Assembly (NCBI GenBank): GCA_963995505.1
Contig: OZ023188.1
Location: 15,699,912 to 15,763,911, forward strand
DNA length: 64,000 nt
Direction of reading: 5' to 3'
DNA from: Hypericum androsaemum
Taxonomy: Eukaryota; Streptophyta; Magnoliopsida; Malpighiales; Hypericaceae
Shown: positions 57,815 to 64,000 of the stretch, piece by piece
Layout: every line of letters starts with the position of its first letter
Numbering within the stretch: the stretch's first letter is position 1
Notes under the pieces: generated by a model
Database searches by the model: none
What the model saw: the letters and a program-made list of their open reading frames with translations, nothing else
What the model was told of the DNA's origin: nothing
Translations under genes and position numbers: made by a program

Positions 57815-59291
57815 GGGATTTTTTCTGAAATAGGTAAAAAACATACATATTTTCCCTAAATATGTAAAAAGTTATACATATTTCCTAAATAGGTTAAACG
57901 AATATTTAATATTAAATTTTTTTGAAGAAGGCGCCCATGTGTCAGGGCGCCTCCTCTGCCCATGTCCGCCAACCTCTCAGGGCGCCTCCCTTATTTTTTT
58001 TTGAAAATTTCAATACTAATATAATTCGATATATATCTTAGTACTAATATAATCTAATATACTGATATAATATATATCAATAAATTCAAATAAATTAAAT
58101 TTACAACAATTAAATTTACCGATGTATAAATTCAGATCTATGACCAAATAATTTTTTTTTAAAATTTATCGATACCAAATTTTAATAGTTGTATCAGGAG
58201 AGAGGGAAAATTGAAAAAAAAATAATGATATAGTGGAAGCGCCAACCTCTCAGGGCGCCTCCCTTCATTTTTTTTAATATTTCAGTACTAATATAATTCG
58301 ATATATATCCTAGTACTAATATAATCTAATATATGTTACAAATATATTTGAAAATATATCGATTATATTTCGGTAATATATTTGATAAGGTTTTGAATTC
58401 GTAATATTTATCGATATATTATTGATAAGGTTTTTCAATGGTGGGTAAATGGTGGATAATATATATTCGATAATATATTTGAAAAAAACTTATCGATAAA
58501 TTTGTTGATATATATTATATTAGTATAATGATAATGATTGAATTATATTATAGATCATTTAGTATTGAGATAAATTTACGTACAACAATTAAATTTATCG
58601 ATGTATAAATTCAGATCATTCTGTGAACAAATAATTTTTTTTGGTGACCAAATAAAGTTGGCGCCTCCAAGTTTTTTTTTGGATTCGTAAATTTATCGAT
58701 ATATGTTATCCACCATTTATCGATAAGTGTTTTTTTGGATTCGTAAATTTAAAATTTATCGATAACTATTAAAAAAATATTAAAAAAAATGAAGGGAGGC
58801 GCCCTGAGAGGTTGGCGCCTCCACTATATCATTATTTTTTTTTCAATTTTCCCTCTCTCCTGATACAACTATTAAAATTTGGTATCGATAAATTTTAAAA
58901 AAAAATTATTTGGTCATAGAATGATCTGAATTTATACATCGATAAATTTAACTGTTGTAAATTTAATTTATTTGAATTTATTGATATATATTATATCAGT
59001 ATATTAGATTATATTAGTACTAAGATATATATCGAATTATATTAGTATTGAAATATTCAAAAAAAAATAAGGGAGGCGCCTTGAGAGGTTGGCGCCTCCA
59101 CTATATCATTATTTTTTTTTTCAATTTTTCCTCTCTCCTGACATGGGCAGAGGAGGCGCTCTGACACATGGGCGCCTTCTTCAAAAAAATTTAATATTAA
59201 ATATTCGTTTAACCTATTTAGGGAATATGTATAACTTTTTACCTATTTAGGGAAAATATGTATGTTTTTTACCTATTTCAGAAAAAATCCC
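57815..59291. mobile_element. Palindromic foldback element, Mutator-like by 9-bp TSD (1477 bp)
   Basis: Nearly the whole element is a hairpin: 57815-58550 pairs with 58560-59291. Ends GGGATTTTTTCTGAAATAGG in both directions; perfect 9-bp duplication GCCTATGTT at 57806-57814 and 59292-59300. GGCGCC-containing blocks ('agggaggcgcc', 'gttggcgcctcc') recur several times in each arm as subrepeats. Non-coding. Confidence 0.93.
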
Positions 59292-59343
59292 GCCTATGTT
59301 TGGTTATGTAATTGCACGTGTTTCTAATCTAATAAATAATTCT

Positions 59344-59533
59344 TACCAACAGGCACTTAGATCAACTGGTGAGGGAGTTGTTCTAGCTTAACCAAGTCTC
59401 GGGTTCGATTCCTTGTGTAGGCAGCTGTGTTAAATAATTGTTGAGAGAGCTTTGCCACCTTTCAAAGGTCCTACCCGGCTCGAATTGGATTAGTCGGCCT
59501 AGTGGGCCGGACACCAATAGTTAAACCAAAAAA
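59344..59533 (+). mobile_element. SINE with 17-bp target-site duplication (190 bp)
   Basis: tRNA-like head with a B box (gggttcgattcc), body, and the tail 'ggattagtcggcctagtggg...ggacacca' followed by an A-run. Flanked by ATCTAATAAATAATTCT at 59327-59343 and 59534-59550. The best-preserved copy of a family seen four times in the window. Confidence 0.9.
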
Positions 59534-59550
59534 ATCTAATAAATAATTCT

Positions 59551-60667
59551 CCAATTGTCTTAAGGTGTTAAATGGAATTTTTTAAAATCGAATCAGAATA
59601 TGATCCAAAAATTTTCAATTTTCAAGTTCTCGGTCCACTCGTTTAGGCTGTTGGTTGGGTCGAAATTTTTTTCTTTTAAATAAGTTCAATTTAATGACAA
59701 AATGCCAAATAAATTTAAATATTTACCAATTTTAGTATACAATTTATCCAAATAATTTTTTAAATATTAATTTAACAAGTCTAGAAGCAAATTAATTTAA
59801 CAAGTTGAGCAGTGCGAGGCACTGGTATGGCTTCGGCTGTGAGCAAATTAGGTTAAGAATGGAGATTTTAATTTTGCTCGGTAGAAGCTAGAAGTAGATT
59901 AGGTCGTTTTGTAACTTTCATAAGCTTTTTTGGATTTAATTTTTTGTCATTTTTTGTTTTATTATTTTTTGTGGTCCATATTTTCTGTTCTATGTGAACC
60001 GATAGAACAAGATTGGTCCCGAGCAATGGTATGACTGGTCAAAATACGAGCCGGGTCACGATTTTTAAAATATTAGTTAAAAGCATTTGGGTCGACTACG
60101 AAAAATTATTTTTTTTATAACTAAAAAATCGAAATAATGTGTTCAAGAATTTGTTGGTATGTGATATAAAATGTACAATTTTTGACATTTTACTCCTAAT
60201 TACTTGACTTTATTTAAAAAAGTATGTTGTAGTATTTTGAAAATAAATTGCAACGGCGTGCAAATGAGTCAAACTAGTCAGATTCGATATTGAAATTATA
60301 ACGGCTATGATTTAGTAACGTTCGTACAACTGCAGGTAGCTAGTCATCTTACTTAGATCACCACACGCACTTCCAATTTCCGTTGGCACCCACCAGAAAG
60401 ATTCCTTTCCCTTCGTCCTGGTCTTTTCTTTTCCTTATTAGCTTCTTCTTTTTAGTTCCCATTGGTTTCGGGTGATTAGCCTCGCCTCGATGATGATATG
60501 ATAACACCTTGCGATTGCGATTGGGCAATTGTCTTACTTCGGTTCAATCTCTCACGAGTATAACTACTGCCGTGCAAAGTTCAGTTCATATTACCCGCTA
60601 CTAGCTCTATAAGAGAGATCCCGATTACTCAAAGCAATCAGAGAAAACACACCAAAGAAAAAGAAGA
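59551..60667. other. Spacer upstream of P450 E
   Basis: AT-rich; no gene. Probably includes the former promoter of E. Confidence 0.45.
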
Positions 60668-62566
60668 ATGGAAGACATAATCTTGATCCTCCTTTCCATC
60701 ACAATTTCTCTTCTGCTCGTATCTTCCTAATTCTCTTCCCATCATAGGCCGCTTCCATATCCTATCCCAACCAATCCACCCTTGCCTCCACAGCCTCTCC
60801 CAGAAATACGGCCCGGTTTTCTCCCTCAAGTTGGGCACTCAGCTAGCCGTCATCGTCGCCTCGTGGTCGGCTGCTAAGGAATGTTTCACGAAGAACGACG
60901 TCGTCCTGGCCAACCGCCCCAAAACCCTAATGAGGAAGTACGGGATACAACCACACCACCCTGATGGCTGCCCCTTATGGTGACCTTTGGTGCAACAAAC
61001 GGAAATTCTTCAACGATCTTCTCCTATCGGCGTCGAAGCTAAACTCCTCCCTACGCACGAGAAAGGACGAGATCGAGCGGGTTCTGACATGTCTGTCCCT
61101 GAACACACGCTTCGGGTTCGCCAAGGTAGAGATGAAGTCCTTGTTCAGGGACTTGTCGTTTAATATCATCACGAGGATGGTCGCGGGGAATCAGTACTAC
61201 GACGATGGCGCCAGTGAGTTCAAGGAGTTAACACATGAGGTTTTCAAGTACGCTGGAGCCTTTATCCTGGCGGATTTCATGCCCTTCTTGGATTTGGTTA
61301 CCTTTGGAAGCTTCACGAAGAAGATGAAGCGGCTTGGTTCAGTAACCGATAAGTTTATGCATTGTTTAATCGACGAGAATCGGAACAAGGAGGCTGGCGA
61401 TTCGGAGAGTAGAAATACAATGGTTGATCATCTGCAACGATCGGAACCGGACTACTACACGGACGATTTCATTGAAGGACTCGTAATGGTAAGTCATATA
61501 TACATATATGATTTTAAGTTCTCAAACATTGGATAAATTGGTAGATAAGAACAAAATAATCCGAGTAGTGTAGTGCCACACTGTCCTTGAGAACCATTTT
61601 CATTGTAGGTGATGGTCAACAGAAATATGAGCATTTAAGTTTATTTAAAAGGCATATAAATATGAGCATTTAAGTTTATTTAATTATGTAAGAGTTAATT
61701 TTGAATTGAAAAATCAAAATCGTTTAAATAAATGGCTCCGATACAAATTTTGGAAATTAAAATGATTGTTACATTTTTTGAAAATAAATTCAGATTCTAA
61801 TGTGATTTCTTACATCTCACATTAATCACTCAAATTCTTTATGTTCATTAAATTTTCTTTTGAATTATTATCTTACTCACAAATTTTGCTCAAATTTTCT
61901 AACAAAAATTTGATATCGTATGTTGTTGTAACTCCCGACATTTTTTGCAGTGGCTCATGGTTGCAGGAACTGATACGTATCTGCGACCTTGGAGTGGGCA
62001 CAGTCCCTTTTGGTCAATCATCCAGACATTTTAGAAAAGGCTAAATGGGAATTGAACTCAAAGATTGGACCAGATCGCTTAATCGATCAATCAGACTTTC
62101 CAAATTGCACTATCTCCAAAACATTATGTCCAAAAATTTTCGATTGTACCCCGTCGAACCACTTTTGGTCCCAATCTATTTGTCGCGTGATTGTACCATA
62201 GGAGGATTCAGCGTTCCTTGGGGCACTGTTGTGTTGGTCAACACGTGGACTATTCATAGAGATCCGACTCTTTGGGATGACCAGGAAAATTTCAGGCCCG
62301 AGAGATTTGAGAAGGCCCAGGGTGATGCCCATAATCTGATGTCATTTGGAATGGGAAGAAGGATTTGTCCTGGAATGGACCTGGCCCAAAGTGTCTTGGG
62401 CTCAACTTTGGGCTCGCTGATCCAGTGTTTTGAGTGGAAAAGAACCAGTGAAACTGAAGTTGATATGTCCAAAGGAGAAGGGATGAATATGCCCAAAGCT
62501 AAGCCATTGGAGGTCATATGTAAGGCACGACCAATTGTCTCTAAATTATTTCCCGAAAAGAGCTAG
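60668..62566 (+). pseudogene. CYP81-like P450 E, multiply disrupted
   Basis: Exons about 60668-61488 and 61951-62566. Lesions: (1) a stop at 60728 where about 25 codons (end of the anchor and proline hinge) are missing relative to B; (2) a frameshift near 60940; (3) a frameshift near 61980, in the I helix after AGTDT; (4) a one-base loss near 62103 (ccaaattgcac). The open part MAAPYGDLW...GLVM and the C-terminal half with PERF and the heme loop FGMGRRICPG are readable and closest to gene B (shared [25 protein letters not shown]). Too many lesions for a functional product. Confidence 0.93.
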
Positions 62567-64000
62567 AGATATTTATTATGGTTAAAATAATTATATGAAA
62601 ATAAGATGGTGTAACTATATGAAAATAGCTGTACGCCACTAAGAAAAATTACTCAAGTGTCTATGTCACGCCTCAAAAATTAGGCATGTCAACCGCCACG
62701 GAGTAAATATCTCTGTAAGACATTCTCTATTTCTTAAGTTCCAAAACCGGTCATAAAATCCAAATTATAATCGTCTTCACATGAAGAAGGGTCTTAAACT
62801 TAAATGAAAAGAAAATATGTAATGCATGCACTTGCCTCTAACTCTAACTCCTAGTTCGTCCCCAAATTATCTGAAACAAAAGAGCATATTTTGTTGAGAT
62901 TACGCAACTTATTAAGACGAACTCAAAACAAATCAAACCACATATCGATACAAGTAGAAATAGTTCATACCACATAGCCATACGAAACAACACATCAGCA
63001 CAGGACCAAAGTGAGACTCAACTCATTGCACAGCACAGACGAAACTCCATAGCTCGGTACACAAGTTTAACACATAGCACATCAACAGATGCAACTCCGG
63101 AGTTTCACATATCGAGATTCCGTGGGTAATAGTAGACACTCTCTTTTCGTTATAGAACACAGAAACGAAAGGAAGCTCTCACCAAAGGGGCATAGATATA
63201 TCCCACACTCGCATAGAGTAAAAATAATCCATACAGAACTCTACGGGCACATCAGTGTGGGGATAATCCCGACCAGTTTAGTACAGTACAGAGTCCCGAA
63301 GGACAAATTAGACAGTAACCATTCGGGCAGAATATACAGATTCAATTCAGAATACGAACACAGTAAGAAACACAGTCATGAACCTGCAGTCAGAAATTCA
63401 GATACAGAATGAATAAAACTGAACCGAACAAACAAAAAAGAACCGAAAAAAATGATATCTAAATAGAACATGAGCGAAACCATATAACATCAAACAACTA
63501 TCACCCAATTAATTCCCTAACCGATGAATCAACACTAGATCAATTTCGTCCCAAGTAATATATTCATGTAATACGGTGATCGACATTAATTCACTTCCAC
63601 TCATTTTATATATTAAGACAGTAATAGCATATCTATGGTCATCGCACTGCTTCATACAAATTCAAGCCCACTTAATGTATTTAGTACATACAATAGCCAT
63701 GAACCAGCTTTATATTAGTCGCACAGAATAAACAATAGCCATTTAATATAAAATCCATCAACACAGGCGCATCATCCAATACTTGCAAGTTGCAACACCC
63801 TAAAAAAAAATAGTAATATTCTGTAACACCCTAAAAAAATATAATAAGCACAAGTACTATTCTGTAGCAATCGGCCAACATATCAGTAACTAAATCAATT
63901 ACCGCAAGTGATGAAATAAATAAGGACAGCGGTACATAAATCGATAACTCATACTCATACGAACAGTTAGGGTTTCACATACTAGAATCAGAAAAGGCCA
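62567..64000. other. A-rich stretch to window end, no gene seen
   Basis: A short direct repeat 'aacaccctaaaaaaa' occurs near 63793 and 63823. The composition suggests repeat-derived DNA that may continue beyond the window, but no element could be named. Confidence 0.4.

Noticed and set aside
57815..59291. CRISPR array or bacterial-type repeat array from the recurring GGCGCC blocks
   Set aside because: Plant DNA; repeats form an inverted arrangement within a transposon with a TSD, without regular spacers.

Overview
The window looks like nuclear DNA of a flowering plant, almost certainly a eudicot. It has spliced genes of clear plant families (GH3 auxin-amido synthetase, a C2H2 EAR repressor, a HOS15-type WD40 protein, an array of CYP81-like P450s), AT-rich spacers, many plant transposon types and a small insertion of plastid DNA. 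I cannot name the species from sequence alone.

Layout. 1-1.1 kb: RNase H tail of a LINE. 3.4-4.5 kb: TIR element with a 40-bp tandem repeat. 5.5-8.3 kb (minus): an apparently intact three-exon GH3 gene. 9.9-11.9 kb: a short, internally deleted Copia element with near-identical LTRs. 13.7-15.3 kb: a solo LTR inside a SINE. 15.5-17.2 kb: a palindromic Mutator-like foldback element with a tRNA-like sequence in each arm. 18.2-19.8 kb: decayed LINE. 20.4-30.4 kb: SINE, TIR elements and a scrambled Copia relic. 30.6-31.1 kb (minus): C2H2 zinc-finger gene. 34.4-39.3 kb (minus): 14-exon HOS15-like gene. 40.7-62.6 kb: five CYP81-like P450 loci.

The P450 array is the most informative region. Reading minus, the order is C (49.5-51.1 kb, intact), B (45.8-48.2 kb, intact) and A (40.7-44.5 kb, broken by a 1-nt frameshift and a Copia insertion in exon 2). 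Reading plus, D (56.0-57.6 kb, C-terminal frameshift) is a close copy of C, and E (60.7-62.6 kb, multiply broken) resembles B. The C-B pair therefore appears again as D-E in inverted orientation. The zone between the two arms holds a TIR element, a hAT-type MITE and chimeric plastid DNA. CYP81 enzymes are ER-anchored monooxygenases, often of specialised metabolism; the substrate here is unknown.

Several insertions are base-resolved by target-site duplications: two Copia copies and a solo LTR (5 bp), two foldback elements and two short MITEs (9 bp, Mutator-like), one hAT MITE (8 bp) and two SINEs (17 and 14 bp). An inverted copy of the A-B spacer at 55.1-55.5 kb gives the empty site of one of the 9-bp MITEs. 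Exon boundaries were read by hand from GT/AG sites, reading-frame continuity and family knowledge; no alignment or expression data were available.
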